A DNA stretch of 64,000 bases, taken from NCBI GenBank assembly GCA_012719855.1, contig JAAXZN010000011.1:59063-123062 (forward strand), in the 5' to 3' direction. The notes below the pieces were generated by a model. That model was not told the origin of the DNA, did no database searches, and worked only from the letters and a program-made list of their open reading frames with translations. This DNA is from Serratia liquefaciens (GTDB lineage: Bacteria; Pseudomonadota; Gammaproteobacteria; Enterobacterales; Enterobacteriaceae). A program made the translations under genes and the position numbers. Positions within the stretch are counted from its first letter, which is position 1, and each line of letters begins with the position of its first letter. Positions 10,072-19,533 of this stretch are shown one piece after another.

Positions 10072-11090
10072 TGAACACCGTCAATGCTTCAATGACCGTT
10101 ATCGGTGCCGGCTCGTACGGCACCGCATTAGCCATTACGCTGGCGCGTAACGGCCACTCCGTGGTGCTGTGGGGCCATAACCCCGAGCAGATTCAAAAAA
10201 TGCAGCGCGATCGCTGCAATCAGGCCTTTCTTCCCGACGTAACCTTCCCCGACACGCTGTTGCTCGAAGCCGACCTGGCCCGTGCGCTGGCGGCCAGCCG
10301 TGATGTGCTGGTGGTGGTGCCAAGCCATGTGTTTGGTGACGTGCTGCGTCAGTTGAAACCGCATTTGCGGCCGGATGCCCGTATCGTTTGGGCAACCAAA
10401 GGGCTGGAAGCAGAAACCGGCCGGCTATTGCAGGACGTGGCGCGCGAAGCGCTGGGCGAAGCCATTCCGCTGGCGGTGGTCTCCGGGCCGACTTTCGCCA
10501 AAGAGTTGGCTGCCGGGCTGCCTACCGCCATTGCACTGGCCTCTACCGATGCGCAGTTCGCTGAAGATCTGCAACAGTTGCTGCACTGTGGCAAAAGTTT
10601 CCGCGTCTACAGCAACCCCGATTTTATCGGCGTGCAGTTGGGCGGGGCAGTGAAGAACGTGATTGCCATTGGCGCCGGCATGTCAGACGGCATCGGGTTT
10701 GGTGCGAATGCCCGTACCGCATTGATTACCCGCGGCTTGACGGAAATGACACGCCTTGGCTCTGCGCTGGGTGCCGATCCCTCGACCTTCATGGGCATGG
10801 CCGGACTGGGCGATCTGGTGTTAACCTGCACCGATAACCAATCGCGCAACCGCCGCTTCGGTATTATGCTGGGGCAGGGAAAAGGCGTGCAGGAAGCGCA
10901 GGACAGTATAGGTCAGGTGGTCGAAGGCTATCGCAATACCAAAGAGGTATTGGCGTTGGCGCAGCGGCACGGCGTTGAAATGCCGATTACCGAACAGATT
11001 TACCAGGTGCTGTACTGCCACAAAGATGCCCGCGAGGCCGCGCTAAGCCTGTTGGGGCGGACCAGAAAAGACGAAAAACACAACGCTTGA
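10071..11090 (+). CDS. gpsA: glycerol-3-phosphate dehydrogenase [NAD(P)+]
   Basis: 339 residues. It reduces dihydroxyacetone phosphate to sn-glycerol-3-phosphate, the backbone for phospholipids. The N-terminal Rossmann motif is [10 protein letters not shown] (residues 12-21). The catalytic lysine lies in [14 protein letters not shown] near residue 195. The start codon overlaps the secB stop. Confidence 0.98.
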   Translation: MNTVNASMTVIGAGSYGTALAITLARNGHSVVLWGHNPEQIQKMQRDRCNQAFLPDVTFPDTLLLEADLARALAASRDVLVVVPSHVFGDVLRQLKPHLRPDARIVWATKGLEAETGRLLQDVAREALGEAIPLAVVSGPTFAKELAAGLPTAIALASTDAQFAEDLQQLLHCGKSFRVYSNPDFIGVQLGGAVKNVIAIGAGMSDGIGFGANARTALITRGLTEMTRLGSALGADPSTFMGMAGLGDLVLTCTDNQSRNRRFGIMLGQGKGVQEAQDSIGQVVEGYRNTKEVLALAQRHGVEMPITEQIYQVLYCHKDAREAALSLLGRTRKDEKHNA

Positions 11091-11139
11091 CCTATAAAAT
11101 AGAATGCGGGGCGGCATGCTGACCCCGGCAACTGAATTG

Positions 11140-11170
11140 GGCTGCCTGATCGCCATGCGATGAGGCAGCC
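11140..11170 (+). terminator. hairpin between gpsA and cysE
   Basis: GGCTGCCT (11140-11147) pairs with AGGCAGCC (11163-11170), with an inner ATCGC/GCGAT stem. The following TGTTTTGC is a weak T-tract, so this may be a partial terminator or attenuator before cysE. Confidence 0.55.
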
Positions 11171-11196
11171 TGTTTTGCAAGGCGGAGAGGAACCTG

Positions 11197-12018
11197 ATGT
11201 CGTCAGAAGAGTTAGAGCAGGTCTGGAATAGCATTAAATCAGAGGCGAGAGAGCTGGCTGAGTGTGAACCGATGCTGGCTAGCTTTTATCATGCGACGTT
11301 GCTCAAGCACGATAACCTGGGCGGTGCGCTCAGCTATATTCTGGCAAACAAGCTGGCAAATCCAATTATGCCGGCCATTGCGGTGCGTGAAGTGGTGGAA
11401 GACGCCTACCTAGCCGATCAGCAAATGATCGCTTCGGCCGCCCGTGACATCCTGGCCGTGCGTCTGCGTGACCCGGCGGTAGACAAATATTCAACGCCGT
11501 TGCTGTACCTGAAAGGTTTCCATGCGCTGCAGGCCTACCGTATTGGCCACTGGCTGTGGCTGCAAGGGCGGCAGGCGTTGGCGATTTACCTGCAGAATCA
11601 GATTTCGGTCGCTTTCGGCGTGGATATTCACCCGGCGGCCACGATTGGCTGCGGCATCATGCTTGACCATGCTACCGGCATCGTGATCGGTGAAACTGCC
11701 GTGGTAGAAAATGACGTGTCTATTCTGCAGTCGGTTACCCTCGGCGGTACCGGAAAGACCAGCGGCGATCGCCATCCGAAGATCCGTGAGGGCGTAATGA
11801 TTGGCGCCGGAGCTAAAATTCTCGGCAATATCGAAGTGGGTAAAGGCGCTAAAATCGGTGCGGGCTCAGTGGTGCTACAATCTGTACCTGCGCATACGAC
11901 GGCCGCGGGCGTGCCTGCACGTATTGTCGGTCGGCCGGAAAGCGACACGCCGTCGATGGATATGGACCAGTATTTCAACGGCACTAACCACGGTTTTGAA
12001 TACGGCGACGGTATTTAA
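11197..12018 (+). CDS. cysE: serine O-acetyltransferase
   Basis: 273 residues, same length as E. coli CysE. It acetylates L-serine with acetyl-CoA, the committed step to cysteine, and is feedback-inhibited by cysteine. The N-terminal helical domain is about residues 1-140. It is followed by left-handed parallel beta-helix hexapeptide repeats (for example VMIGAGAKILGNIEVGKGAK) with the catalytic His in MLDHATGIVIGE. The flexible C-terminal tail ends YFNGTNHGFEYGDGI; in E. coli the terminal Ile binds CysK, and it is present here. Confidence 0.98.
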   Translation: MSSEELEQVWNSIKSEARELAECEPMLASFYHATLLKHDNLGGALSYILANKLANPIMPAIAVREVVEDAYLADQQMIASAARDILAVRLRDPAVDKYSTPLLYLKGFHALQAYRIGHWLWLQGRQALAIYLQNQISVAFGVDIHPAATIGCGIMLDHATGIVIGETAVVENDVSILQSVTLGGTGKTSGDRHPKIREGVMIGAGAKILGNIEVGKGAKIGAGSVVLQSVPAHTTAAGVPARIVGRPESDTPSMDMDQYFNGTNHGFEYGDGI

Positions 12019-12045
12019 GCGGGTGGATTGGCGCATAAACATAAA

Positions 12046-12071
12046 ATCGGGGGAGCTTTGGCTCCCCCGAT
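12046..12071. terminator. terminator between cysE and the DUF3313 gene
   Basis: ATCGGGGGAGC and GCTCCCCCGAT form an 11-bp perfect stem with a 4-base loop between convergent genes. The downstream run on the plus strand is GTATTTCTTT. Confidence 0.8.
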
Positions 12072-12087
12072 GTATTTCTTTCCAGGG

Positions 12088-12759
12088 TTAACCCTGTTTA
12101 GGGAAGTTGGTGATGTCTGTGACCATGTCATCGATCGCGGCTTTGACGTCCTCTGCCGTTACCGGTGAACTGTCGTTGCTGACGGTTTTACCGTAGGCTT
12201 TACGCGCGACTTCCAGCACGGTTTTGCCGGTGTCCTGATCAATCAACTCACCTTCGATATACAGCGTGGTGTTTTGGGTTCTGTGACCGCTGGCCGCCAT
12301 GGTGCTGGCAACCACTGCCGCGACCGGCACCACCTCATAGAATTTCATATCTTCGTTTTCGGCAGAAACGGCGGTGATGGCGAGCTTAGCTATCAGCACG
12401 CGCGAGCCGGCCGGACTGTTCAGTACGGTAAAGCGATTTTCAAGCGCGGCTTTGATCCGCTGGGTGGCGTAAGCCTTTATTTTATTCAGCGTATCCTGGC
12501 TGACGCGCGTCGTCGGTTTTTCAGCAGGGAAATAGACTACCGGCTCGAAATACAGGCCGCGGTAGTTGGATTCTTTGTAGCTTGGGTCGATCCAGCGCAG
12601 CGTTTTATGGCCGCTGGGTGACGTGGTTTCCTGCAATTTACTGTAGTCAGACAGGAATCCCGAGTACTGATCCGTTTTGGTTACTTTGGACGAACAGCCC
12701 GCCAATAACAGGCCCGCTGCCAAAACCGCCATGGCAACGCCCAAACGTTGTTTTTTCAT
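12088..12759 (-). CDS. DUF3313 domain lipoprotein
   Basis: 223 residues. Signal peptide with the lipobox LLLAGC (Cys22 is the predicted lipidation site, followed by SSK), so a lipoprotein, likely outer-membrane because residue +2 is Ser rather than Asp. The mature part matches the DUF3313 type: an N-terminal YSGFLSDYSKL segment, RWIDPSYKESNYRGLYFEPV, a helical block with DTLNKIKAYATQRIKAAL, and YIEGELIDQDTGKTVLEVARKAYG. Function unknown. It lies with the CHAD gene between cysE and trmL, a junction that differs from E. coli. Confidence 0.85.
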   Translation of the reverse strand: MKKQRLGVAMAVLAAGLLLAGCSSKVTKTDQYSGFLSDYSKLQETTSPSGHKTLRWIDPSYKESNYRGLYFEPVVYFPAEKPTTRVSQDTLNKIKAYATQRIKAALENRFTVLNSPAGSRVLIAKLAITAVSAENEDMKFYEVVPVAAVVASTMAASGHRTQNTTLYIEGELIDQDTGKTVLEVARKAYGKTVSNDSSPVTAEDVKAAIDDMVTDITNFPKQG

Positions 12760-12892
12760 ACGATTTCCTATGATGAATGTCGATTACCCTTACAAAACAT
12801 AGCTCATTATCCTCTGTCGCAGTGAATGTTTTCGGAGCCTGGCGTGCCCTGTTCCCGCACCCTTTTGACAGGATCGTGATACACCGCGGGTT

Positions 12893-13642
12893 TTAGGCAT
12901 TAAGCACCCGTGAAAGTGAAAGCAGCGCCTTCTCCGCTTTCTCCCGCGTGACATCCAGTGCCCTTTGCCACTCTGGCAGCAGCGGCCACAGATCTTGCTG
13001 ATTTTCGGCCTGCTGGCACCAGACAAAACGATCGTGCCAATCGCCGAGCGCACTTTGCGCCGTTTTCAGGTTGGCGGCGGCTTCTGGCGTAATGGGGGAA
13101 AGTTGAGGATAGGCATCGACAACATAGCGCAAGCGCTTAACCAGCAGGCGCAGCCGGTGCCGGTCATAATGCGAGTCGGCCATTGCCAGGCACAGCTGCT
13201 TCGTCTGAAGGCTCAGGCGGAGGGCAATTCGACGTTTCGTATGCCGGGGGTTGGTTCGGCGGAAGGTTTTTGGCCAGGCATGCAGCAGAGTGGGAAAGCG
13301 GGTCAGCAACGGTTGCGACATCAACACCAGTTTGCGGCTGTGCAGCTCGGTTTTGCGCGTGTTGGTCTGCCATGCCAACGGGTGCTGTTCCAGTTCGGCA
13401 ATCAGCACTTCCAGATCGCGTATCGGCGTAGTGATTTTACCCAATTCAGCGGCGGTGCGGCTGAGCCGGGTAACGCCAGGGATACCGCGCAAGGGGCGCA
13501 ACAGGCTTCTGATACGCTGCAGGTTGATGCGTACGTCGTGCAATGCCTCGGCATCCGTTATGTCGTGCAAACGCAGCAGCGCCTGATTCAGCGCGCTTTC
13601 GAGCCTGCGTATTTGCGTGACAATACTCTCAGCCAAAGCCAT
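12893..13642 (-). CDS. CHAD domain protein
   Basis: 249 residues, basic and mostly helical. The first conserved block ALHDVRINLQRIRSLLRPLRG (about residues 33-53) is the typical CHAD signature with the conserved His and Arg pattern. VKRLRYVVDAYPQL later carries the second basic strip. CHAD domains bind polyphosphate and are often fused to CYTH triphosphatase domains; no CYTH domain is present here, so it is a stand-alone CHAD protein. Its partner, if any, is not visible nearby. Confidence 0.85.
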   Translation of the reverse strand: MALAESIVTQIRRLESALNQALLRLHDITDAEALHDVRINLQRIRSLLRPLRGIPGVTRLSRTAAELGKITTPIRDLEVLIAELEQHPLAWQTNTRKTELHSRKLVLMSQPLLTRFPTLLHAWPKTFRRTNPRHTKRRIALRLSLQTKQLCLAMADSHYDRHRLRLLVKRLRYVVDAYPQLSPITPEAAANLKTAQSALGDWHDRFVWCQQAENQQDLWPLLPEWQRALDVTREKAEKALLSLSRVLNA

Positions 13643-13704
13643 TTGATGTCCCCGGAGAGGTAACCTTTAAACATTATTGTCTCCGCAGGCCAGGTTGTCA
13701 TTGA

Positions 13705-14178
13705 TTAAGACTTAATCAGCGCACCCGCATAGTCCAGTTGTCGCCAGGCTTCGTACACCACCACTGCAACTGCGTTGGACAGGTTCATGCTGCGGCTTTG
13801 TGCCTGCATGGGGATGCGGATTTTCTGCTGTGCCGGCAAGGCTTCGAGGATCTCGGCGGGCAGGCCGCGCGTTTCCGGCCCGAACAGCAGGTAGTCACCT
13901 GCCTGATAGCTGACCGCGCTGTGCGCCGGGGTGCCTTTGGTGGTCAGGGCAAACAGACGCTGCGGATTTTCGCTGGCGATAAAGGCCGCGTAGTCGGCAT
14001 GACGCCGGATGCTGGCGAATTCATGGTAATCCAGCCCGGCGCGACGCAGGCGTTTATCGTCCCACGGGAAGCCCATTGGCTCTATCAGGTGCAGTTGAAA
14101 ACCGGTATTGGCACACAGGCGGATAATATTGCCGGTGTTGGGTGGGATCTCAGGTTCGAATAAAACGATGTTCAGCAT
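13705..14178 (-). CDS. trmL: tRNA (cytidine(34)-2'-O)-methyltransferase
   Basis: 157 residues, SPOUT superfamily (YibK). It methylates the 2'-O of the wobble base in leucine tRNAs using SAM. Conserved motifs: N-terminal [20 protein letters not shown], central [11 protein letters not shown], and the C-terminal knot [23 protein letters not shown]. It lies downstream of cpxA. A terminator hairpin immediately precedes its start and overlaps its ribosome binding site. Confidence 0.97.
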   Translation of the reverse strand: MLNIVLFEPEIPPNTGNIIRLCANTGFQLHLIEPMGFPWDDKRLRRAGLDYHEFASIRRHADYAAFIASENPQRLFALTTKGTPAHSAVSYQAGDYLLFGPETRGLPAEILEALPAQQKIRIPMQAQSRSMNLSNAVAVVVYEAWRQLDYAGALIKS

Positions 14179-14185
14179 GTAAAAA

Positions 14186-14204
14186 GCCCCTCATGACGAG
14201 GGGC
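14186..14204 (-). terminator. cpxRA terminator overlapping the trmL ribosome binding site
   Basis: GCCCCTC (14186-14192) pairs with GAGGGGC (14198-14204) around a 5-base loop. On the minus strand the stem is followed by TTTTT and then ACATG, where ATG is the trmL start (14178). The only good Shine-Dalgarno-like stretch for trmL, GAGGGG, 8 bases before the ATG, is the 3' arm of this hairpin. Confidence 0.75.
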
Positions 14205-14241
14205 GCAGAATAGCAAAATCTTAGCGGCCTGTCTTAGGCTA

Positions 14242-15615
14242 TCAGCGCTGGTGTAGCGGTAACCACAACACCAGACGCAGGCCGCCGAGCGGGCTGTCTT
14301 CCGCTTTCACCCAACCACGGTGTTGGTTGACTGCCGCCTCTACGATGGCCAGGCCCAAACCGGTCCCGCCCGAGGCGCGATCGCGTGCTTCATCGGTACG
14401 ATAGAACGGCCGGAATATTTGTTCGCGATCTTCCGCACTGACGCCGGGACCGTCGTCGTCGACCACAATGGTGATGCCTTGGTTGTCTGCGCTGAACGCC
14501 ACGGCAATGTGGGTGTTCGAATAGCGCAGGGCATTGCGCACGATATTTTCCAATGCGCTATCCAGCGCACCGGCGTTACCGAACAGGGTCCACGGGCCGG
14601 GAGGAGAGGTGATCTCCAGCTGTTTACCCATTTGTTCGGCTTCGAAGCTGGCGTCGTCCAGCACGTCGGCCCACAGTTCGTTGGCCAGCAGCCGTTCACG
14701 GACCAACTCACTTTTCTGTTGTCCACGCGACAGCACCAGCAGATCGTTGATCATTGAGTCCAGGCGTTGTGCTTCGGTTTCGATGCGCGCCAGCTCGTGC
14801 CCTTCGCCGTGACGACGGCGCATTAATGCCGTAGCCAACTGCAGGCGGGTCAGCGGGGTACGCAACTCATGCGAAATATCGGAGATCAGCCGTTGCTGAG
14901 CGGTCATCATGCGTTCCAACGCGCTGACCATTTGGTTAAAACTGGCACCGGTCGCCAGGAACTCTTGCGGCCCGGCCTCCAGTTCAGGATGCTGTTTCAG
15001 GTTGCCACGTGCGACATCGTCCGCCGCATTCTTCAGTTTGCGCGCCGGTTTTGCCAGGCTCCAGGCCAGCCATAGCAGCAAGGGGGCGCTGATCAGCATG
15101 GTGACGATCAGCAGCAGCAGCGGCCGGTCGAACATCAGGTTGATAAAATCGGATTGTGGGCTGTTGGCAGGGCGGATCAGGTACAGCTGGTAGTTGTCTT
15201 CACCATCGCGCACCGAGAAAGGGCCGACCAGTTCGACGCGGCCATATTTCTTCTTCTTCGGATGATCGGAGTTATCAGATTGGCCGATGAAATTGCGCAC
15301 CAACTGCATTTCGTTGCGCTGCATGTTGCCAATCACCCGGCCTTCGCTGGTGACCAGAAGCAGGCGCTGCCCAGGCGGGGCCCATTTTTCAATGGCGCGG
15401 AATAAGCGCCGCCACCACATCAGATCGTTGGCCGGATCGTTTTGCAACTCGGCCTCGACGTGTTGTTCCAGCATCAGCCCCTGCCGCTGCTCGCTGTCCA
15501 GCAGCGAGGTCATTTGGCGGGAGTCTAACTTGGGCACCATCAACACCAACATCAGCACCAGGGCCAATGTGAACCAGAAAATGGCGAAGATACGTGCCGT
15601 CAAACTGTTGATCAT
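14242..15615 (-). CDS. cpxA: envelope stress sensor histidine kinase CpxA
   Basis: 457 residues from the ATG at 15615, which gives MINSLTARIFAIFW as in E. coli and overlaps the cpxR stop as ATGA. TM1 (about 8-28), periplasmic sensor domain (about 30-160), TM2 (about 163-185), HAMP, then the H-box with the phosphorylated H249 in LISDISHELRTPL. The HATPase domain carries ENIVRNALRYS, DDDGPGV and GGTGLGLAIV. It phosphorylates CpxR on envelope protein misfolding and acts as phosphatase otherwise; CpxP restrains it in the periplasm. Confidence 0.98.
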   Translation of the reverse strand: MINSLTARIFAIFWFTLALVLMLVLMVPKLDSRQMTSLLDSEQRQGLMLEQHVEAELQNDPANDLMWWRRLFRAIEKWAPPGQRLLLVTSEGRVIGNMQRNEMQLVRNFIGQSDNSDHPKKKKYGRVELVGPFSVRDGEDNYQLYLIRPANSPQSDFINLMFDRPLLLLIVTMLISAPLLLWLAWSLAKPARKLKNAADDVARGNLKQHPELEAGPQEFLATGASFNQMVSALERMMTAQQRLISDISHELRTPLTRLQLATALMRRRHGEGHELARIETEAQRLDSMINDLLVLSRGQQKSELVRERLLANELWADVLDDASFEAEQMGKQLEITSPPGPWTLFGNAGALDSALENIVRNALRYSNTHIAVAFSADNQGITIVVDDDGPGVSAEDREQIFRPFYRTDEARDRASGGTGLGLAIVEAAVNQHRGWVKAEDSPLGGLRLVLWLPLHQR

Positions 15616-16310
15616 GTTGCAGACACCATTAAGTAACCCCGACCACGCAGCGTTTTGAACCACGGATGGCCGTCTTTGCGGTTCGGCAGCTTACGTCGCA
15701 GGTTGGAGATGTGCATATCGATAGCGCGATCAAAAGGCGTTAGCCGTTTACCCAGTACTTCCTGGCTCAGCAGTTCGCGTGACACCACTTGACCAAGGTG
15801 CTGCGCCAGCAGGTACAGCAGGGTAAATTCGGTGCCGGTGAGATCCAGCGTTTGGCCGTCGAAGCTGGCTTCCTGGCGACCCGGGTTGAGCTGCAGGCCG
15901 TCCACGTCCAGCGTTGGTGCGCCGGTATCGACATTCTGCTGTTGTTCGCTCCAGTTGGAGCGGCGCAGGATCGCGCGGATACGCGCCACCAGTTCGCGAT
16001 CGTTAAAGGGTTTCGGCAGGTAGTCATCGGCGCCCAGTTCCAGGCCCAATACGCGGTCAAGTTCACTGCCGCGGGCGGTCAGCATGATGACCGGGGTCTG
16101 GTGATGCTGACGCAGCTCTTTCAACGTATCGATACCGTTTTTCTTCGGCATCATGATATCGAGCAGCAGCAGGTCGATGGAGCTGTCCAGTAGCGACAAC
16201 GCCTGTTCGCCATCGTAAGCAACCACGATGGTAAAGCCTTCCATTTCAAGCAGTTCTTTTAACAGCGAGGTCAGCTCGCGGTCGTCGTCAACTAGCAGAA
16301 TTTTATTCAT
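15612..16310 (-). CDS. cpxR: envelope stress response regulator CpxR
   Basis: 232 residues, OmpR/PhoB family. The receiver domain has acidic residues D8-D10 (VDDDRE) and the phosphoacceptor D51 in LLLLDIMMPKKNG. The C-terminal winged helix ends FKTLRGRGYLMV. It binds GTAAA-N5-GTAAA, and exactly such a box lies between this gene and divergent cpxP, so autoregulation and cpxP activation can both be read from the sequence. Confidence 0.99.
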   Translation of the reverse strand: MNKILLVDDDRELTSLLKELLEMEGFTIVVAYDGEQALSLLDSSIDLLLLDIMMPKKNGIDTLKELRQHHQTPVIMLTARGSELDRVLGLELGADDYLPKPFNDRELVARIRAILRRSNWSEQQQNVDTGAPTLDVDGLQLNPGRQEASFDGQTLDLTGTEFTLLYLLAQHLGQVVSRELLSQEVLGKRLTPFDRAIDMHISNLRRKLPNRKDGHPWFKTLRGRGYLMVSAT

Positions 16311-16363
16311 TGTGTTTTACCTCCTGACGCAAAATACGTCATCAACTGTTGGCATTCCATGAC

Positions 16364-16378
16364 TTTACGTAGTTTTAC
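16364..16378 (-). promoter_or_regulatory. CpxR box between cpxR and cpxP
   Basis: On the minus strand it reads GTAAA-ACTAC-GTAAA, a perfect match to the CpxR consensus GTAAA-N5-GTAAA. It lies 54 bases upstream of cpxR and 81 upstream of cpxP, suited to activating both divergent promoters. Confidence 0.92.
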
Positions 16379-16458
16379 ATGCACTGACGCATGTTTGCAG
16401 GTGCAGCAGTACACTGCTCCTCGTTGATTCGCAAAGTGAGAAAGCACGAGGAGTTGAA

Positions 16459-16953
16459 ATGCGTAAGGTGACCGCATTAGTTATGGCATCAATGCTGGCA
16501 ATAGGTTCTACCGCTGCGTTCGCTGCCGACACTACATCGGAAACTGCACCGACTCCCGGAAACGATGCGACCACCAGAACACCTGGCCAACACCACATGT
16601 TTGACGGTGTCAGCCTGACTGAGCAACAGCGCCAGCAAATGCGCGATTTAATGCGCCAGGCGCGCCACGATCTGCCAGGTGTCAATGTAGCTGAAATGGA
16701 AGCCATGCATAAGCTGGTGACCGCAGACAAATTTGATGAAGCCGCCGTGTATGCCCAGGCGGAACAGATGGCCCAGCAGCAGGTTAAGCGTCAGGTCGAA
16801 ATGGCCCGGGTACGCAACCAAATGTATAACCTGCTGACGCCACAGCAAAAAAGCGTTTTAGACCAGAAACATCAGCAGCGCATGCAGCAGATGGAGCAAC
16901 AGATTTCTGGTTTGCAGCAAACTTCTGCCCAGAAGTTAAGTACGACTGAGTAG
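16459..16953 (+). CDS. cpxP: periplasmic Cpx adaptor/inhibitor CpxP
   Basis: 164 residues, LTxxQ-motif family. Signal peptide 1-22 (ends AAFA). The two LTxxQ motifs are visible as LTEQQRQQM and LTPQQKSVL. The protein is helical and Gln/Met-rich. CpxP binds the CpxA sensor domain to damp signalling and delivers misfolded pilins to DegP. Strongly Cpx-induced in E. coli, which the adjacent box supports. Its 3' UTR holds a CpxQ-like sRNA. Confidence 0.96.
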   Translation: MRKVTALVMASMLAIGSTAAFAADTTSETAPTPGNDATTRTPGQHHMFDGVSLTEQQRQQMRDLMRQARHDLPGVNVAEMEAMHKLVTADKFDEAAVYAQAEQMAQQQVKRQVEMARVRNQMYNLLTPQQKSVLDQKHQQRMQQMEQQISGLQQTSAQKLSTTE

Positions 16954-16960
16954 TCCCCTG

Positions 16961-17021
16961 TTTTTTCCTTGCCATAGACACCATCCCTGTCTTCCCCCGC
17001 CATGATGGCGGGGTTTTTTTT
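16961..17021 (+). ncRNA. cpxQ: CpxQ-like sRNA from the cpxP 3' UTR
   Basis: Directly after the cpxP stop comes a T-rich stretch and then CCTTGCCATAGACACCATCC, which I recognise as the conserved CpxQ seed region of enterobacteria, followed by the terminator hairpin CCCCGCC/GGCGGGG and eight T. In Salmonella, RNase E releases CpxQ (about 60 nt) from cpxP mRNA, and with Hfq it represses envelope protein mRNAs and fimbrial or inner-membrane protein targets. The exact 5' end here is inferred. Confidence 0.82.
16995..17013 (+). terminator. cpxP/cpxQ terminator
   Basis: CCCCGCC-ATGAT-GGCGGGG hairpin followed by eight T, a strong intrinsic terminator and the 3' end of the putative CpxQ. Confidence 0.93.
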
Positions 17022-17250
17022 ATCCATCAATTACAGCTTGATAAGCCGTTAGGCTACCCTGCAAAGTTAAGCCACAGAGTATGGACCATGACGGTGTTTC
17101 GCGCTGGCCGAACGGTTTTTTCTTCATCGATATGGCCGCTTTCCCTTTGCGACGCGCACTGCCTTGGCAACGACAGGCGACGCTATGCGAAGGCTTTTTT
17201 GCTCACCATTCCGTTATACTGACCCTCTGAACGTTTAACCGGGATGGGTT
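17014..17250. other. cpxP-fieF intergenic region
   Basis: No gene is apparent. A TATACT just upstream of fieF (17214-17219) could be its -10 element, but no convincing -35 was found. No strong hairpin apart from the cpxP terminator at the left edge. Confidence 0.4.
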
Positions 17251-18153
17251 ATGGAACCGCAATATGCGCGTTTGGTGAAATCCGCCGCGTTAGCGGCCAC
17301 CGTTTTGGCCTCAACGCTGTTACTGATCAAAATTGTCGCCTGGTACCGCACCGGTTCGGTGAGCCTGTTGGCCGCGCTGGTGGATTCGCTGGTGGATATC
17401 GCCGCATCGTTGACCAACCTGCTGGTGGTGCGTTACTCGCTGCAGCCGGCCGATGAGGAGCACACTTTCGGGCACGGCAAGGCTGAATCGTTGGCGGCGT
17501 TGGCGCAAAGTATGTTCATTTCCGGTTCGGCGCTGTTTTTATTTCTGACCGGTTTTCAACATCTGTATTCGCCGGAAACCCTGCGCGACCCTGGCATCGG
17601 TATGGCCGTGACGATAGTGGCGTTGGTCAGCACCCTGTTGCTGGTCACCTATCAACGCTGGGTAGTGAGAAAAACTCGCAGTCAGGCAGTGCGAGCAGAT
17701 ATGCTGCATTATCAGTCAGATGTCATGATGAATGGTGCTATTCTTATAGCGCTTGCGCTAAGCTGGTATGGTTTTCACCGGGCGGATGCGTTGTTTGCAT
17801 TGGGAATCGGCGTCTACATTCTTTATAGCGCGTTACGGATGGGTTATGAAGCTGTGCAATCGTTGCTGGACCGGGCACTGCCGGACGACGAGCGCCAGGC
17901 GATTATCGACGTGATCTCTTCATGGCCTGGGGTGAAAGGTGCGCACGATCTACGCACCCGCCAGTCCGGTCCGACGCGTTTTATTCAGCTGCATCTGGAG
18001 ATGGACGATACGCTGCCGCTGATGCAGGCGCATATTCTGGCGGAACAGGTGGAGCAGGCGTTATTGCATCGCTTTCCGGGGGCTGATGTTCTCATCCACC
18101 AGGATCCTTGTTCCGTGGTACCCGTGGGCCGGCAAGGACGTTGGGAGCTATAA
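17251..18153 (+). CDS. fieF: cation-efflux pump FieF (Fe2+/Zn2+ antiporter)
   Basis: 300 residues, cation diffusion facilitator family (YiiP). Six membrane segments, then a C-terminal cytoplasmic domain. The transport-site aspartates D45 and D49 ([11 protein letters not shown]) and the TM5 motif HYQSDVMMN are conserved, as is the [11 protein letters not shown] loop. It exports Zn2+, Fe2+ and Cd2+ in exchange for protons. Same position between cpxP and pfkA as in E. coli. Confidence 0.97.
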   Translation: MEPQYARLVKSAALAATVLASTLLLIKIVAWYRTGSVSLLAALVDSLVDIAASLTNLLVVRYSLQPADEEHTFGHGKAESLAALAQSMFISGSALFLFLTGFQHLYSPETLRDPGIGMAVTIVALVSTLLLVTYQRWVVRKTRSQAVRADMLHYQSDVMMNGAILIALALSWYGFHRADALFALGIGVYILYSALRMGYEAVQSLLDRALPDDERQAIIDVISSWPGVKGAHDLRTRQSGPTRFIQLHLEMDDTLPLMQAHILAEQVEQALLHRFPGADVLIHQDPCSVVPVGRQGRWEL

Positions 18154-18269
18154 TTAATGCAGGATGACGAGAACTAGCGCAGCGGATAAACGGTGGCATT
18201 AGCTCAGCGTGCCATGAGGTTTTTTTACCGCAATAATGCGTGACTTGAATCAATTCAGCTGGGTGTTTT

Positions 18270-18278
18270 TGCTATAAT
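18270..18278 (+). promoter_or_regulatory. pfkA extended -10 promoter
   Basis: TGCTATAAT, a consensus -10 hexamer with the TG extension and no good -35, about 107 bases before the pfkA start. Confidence 0.5.
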
Positions 18279-18384
18279 ATCCAGCAATAAACCGTAAAGC
18301 TGGTTTTCTGCAGCCGGAGAGGTTTCAAGACAATCGGCGAATACAGAATTCTTAAGAAATTGCATCTACAGTTCAGAGGTAGTC

Positions 18385-19347
18385 ATGATCAAGAAAATCG
18401 GTGTACTGACGAGTGGCGGTGATTCGCCGGGTATGAACGCTGCAATCCGTGGCGTTGTGCGTGCTGCACTTTCGGAAGGTCTGGAAGTTTTTGGTATTTA
18501 CGATGGCTACCTTGGCTTGTACGAAGATCGCATGGAACAATTGGACCGCTATAGCGTGTCCGATATGATCAATCGCGGCGGCACTTTCCTCGGTTCAGCC
18601 CGCTTCCCTGAGTTCAGAGACGACAGCGTACGCGCCAAGGCAATTGAGAATCTGAAAAACCGCGGTATTGATGCGTTGGTGGTGATCGGCGGCGATGGTT
18701 CCTATATGGGCGCCAAACGCCTGACGGAAGAAGGTTTCCCTTGTATCGGCCTGCCAGGCACCATCGATAACGACGTGGCCGGTACCGACTACACCATCGG
18801 CTTCTTCACCGCGCTCGAAACCGTAGTGGAAGCTATTGACCGTTTGCGCGACACCTCGTCTTCTCATCAGCGTATTTCCATCGTTGAAGTGATGGGGCGC
18901 TACTGCGGCGATCTGACGCTGGCGGCGGCGATTGCCGGCGGTTGTGAATTTATCGTATTGCCTGAAACCGAGTTCAACCGCGAAGACCTGGTTTGCGAAA
19001 TCAAGGCCGGTATCGCTAAAGGCAAAAAACACGCGATTGTGGCGATCACCGAACACATCTGCGATATCGATGAGTTGGCTCGCCATATCGAACAAGAAAC
19101 CAAGCGTGAAACCCGCGCGACCGTGCTGGGCCACATTCAGCGCGGCGGCTCGCCGGTAGCTTACGATCGTATTCTGGCTTCCCGCATGGGCGCTTACGCT
19201 ATCGAGTTGCTGCTGCAGGGCTACGGTGGCCGTTGCGTCGGTATCCAGAACGAGAAGATGGTGCACCACGACATCATCGATGCGATCGAAAACATGAAGC
19301 GTCCGTTCAAGGGCGACTGGCTGGATACAGCGAAAAAGCTGTACTGA
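18385..19347 (+). CDS. pfkA: 6-phosphofructokinase I
   Basis: 320 residues, identical in length to E. coli PfkA. ATP-dependent phosphorylation of fructose-6-phosphate, the committed step of glycolysis; allosterically activated by ADP and inhibited by PEP. Visible motifs: ATP-binding [15 protein letters not shown] at 9-23, [11 protein letters not shown] near 100-110, and the catalytic [15 protein letters not shown] near 125-139. Monocistronic with its own terminator. Confidence 0.99.
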   Translation: MIKKIGVLTSGGDSPGMNAAIRGVVRAALSEGLEVFGIYDGYLGLYEDRMEQLDRYSVSDMINRGGTFLGSARFPEFRDDSVRAKAIENLKNRGIDALVVIGGDGSYMGAKRLTEEGFPCIGLPGTIDNDVAGTDYTIGFFTALETVVEAIDRLRDTSSSHQRISIVEVMGRYCGDLTLAAAIAGGCEFIVLPETEFNREDLVCEIKAGIAKGKKHAIVAITEHICDIDELARHIEQETKRETRATVLGHIQRGGSPVAYDRILASRMGAYAIELLLQGYGGRCVGIQNEKMVHHDIIDAIENMKRPFKGDWLDTAKKLY

Positions 19348-19370
19348 TCCCGCATTGATTCAACTCGAGA

Positions 19371-19390
19371 AGCCTCCGCACGCGGGGGCT
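19371..19390 (+). terminator. pfkA terminator
   Basis: AGCCTCCGC/GCGGGGGCT stem (one G-T pair) followed by seven T. Confidence 0.9.
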
Positions 19391-19533
19391 TTTTTTATGC
19401 CCGTAACAGTTATATTCCAGAATCGTCTAGCCCAACATTTTTTATTCTTTAATTGGCGGGAAAGTTTCTGGCAGGCTCTGATGCTAAATCAACCGATTGA
19501 GGTTGTGATTAATTTTCCTGGGAGAGCGAGTCG

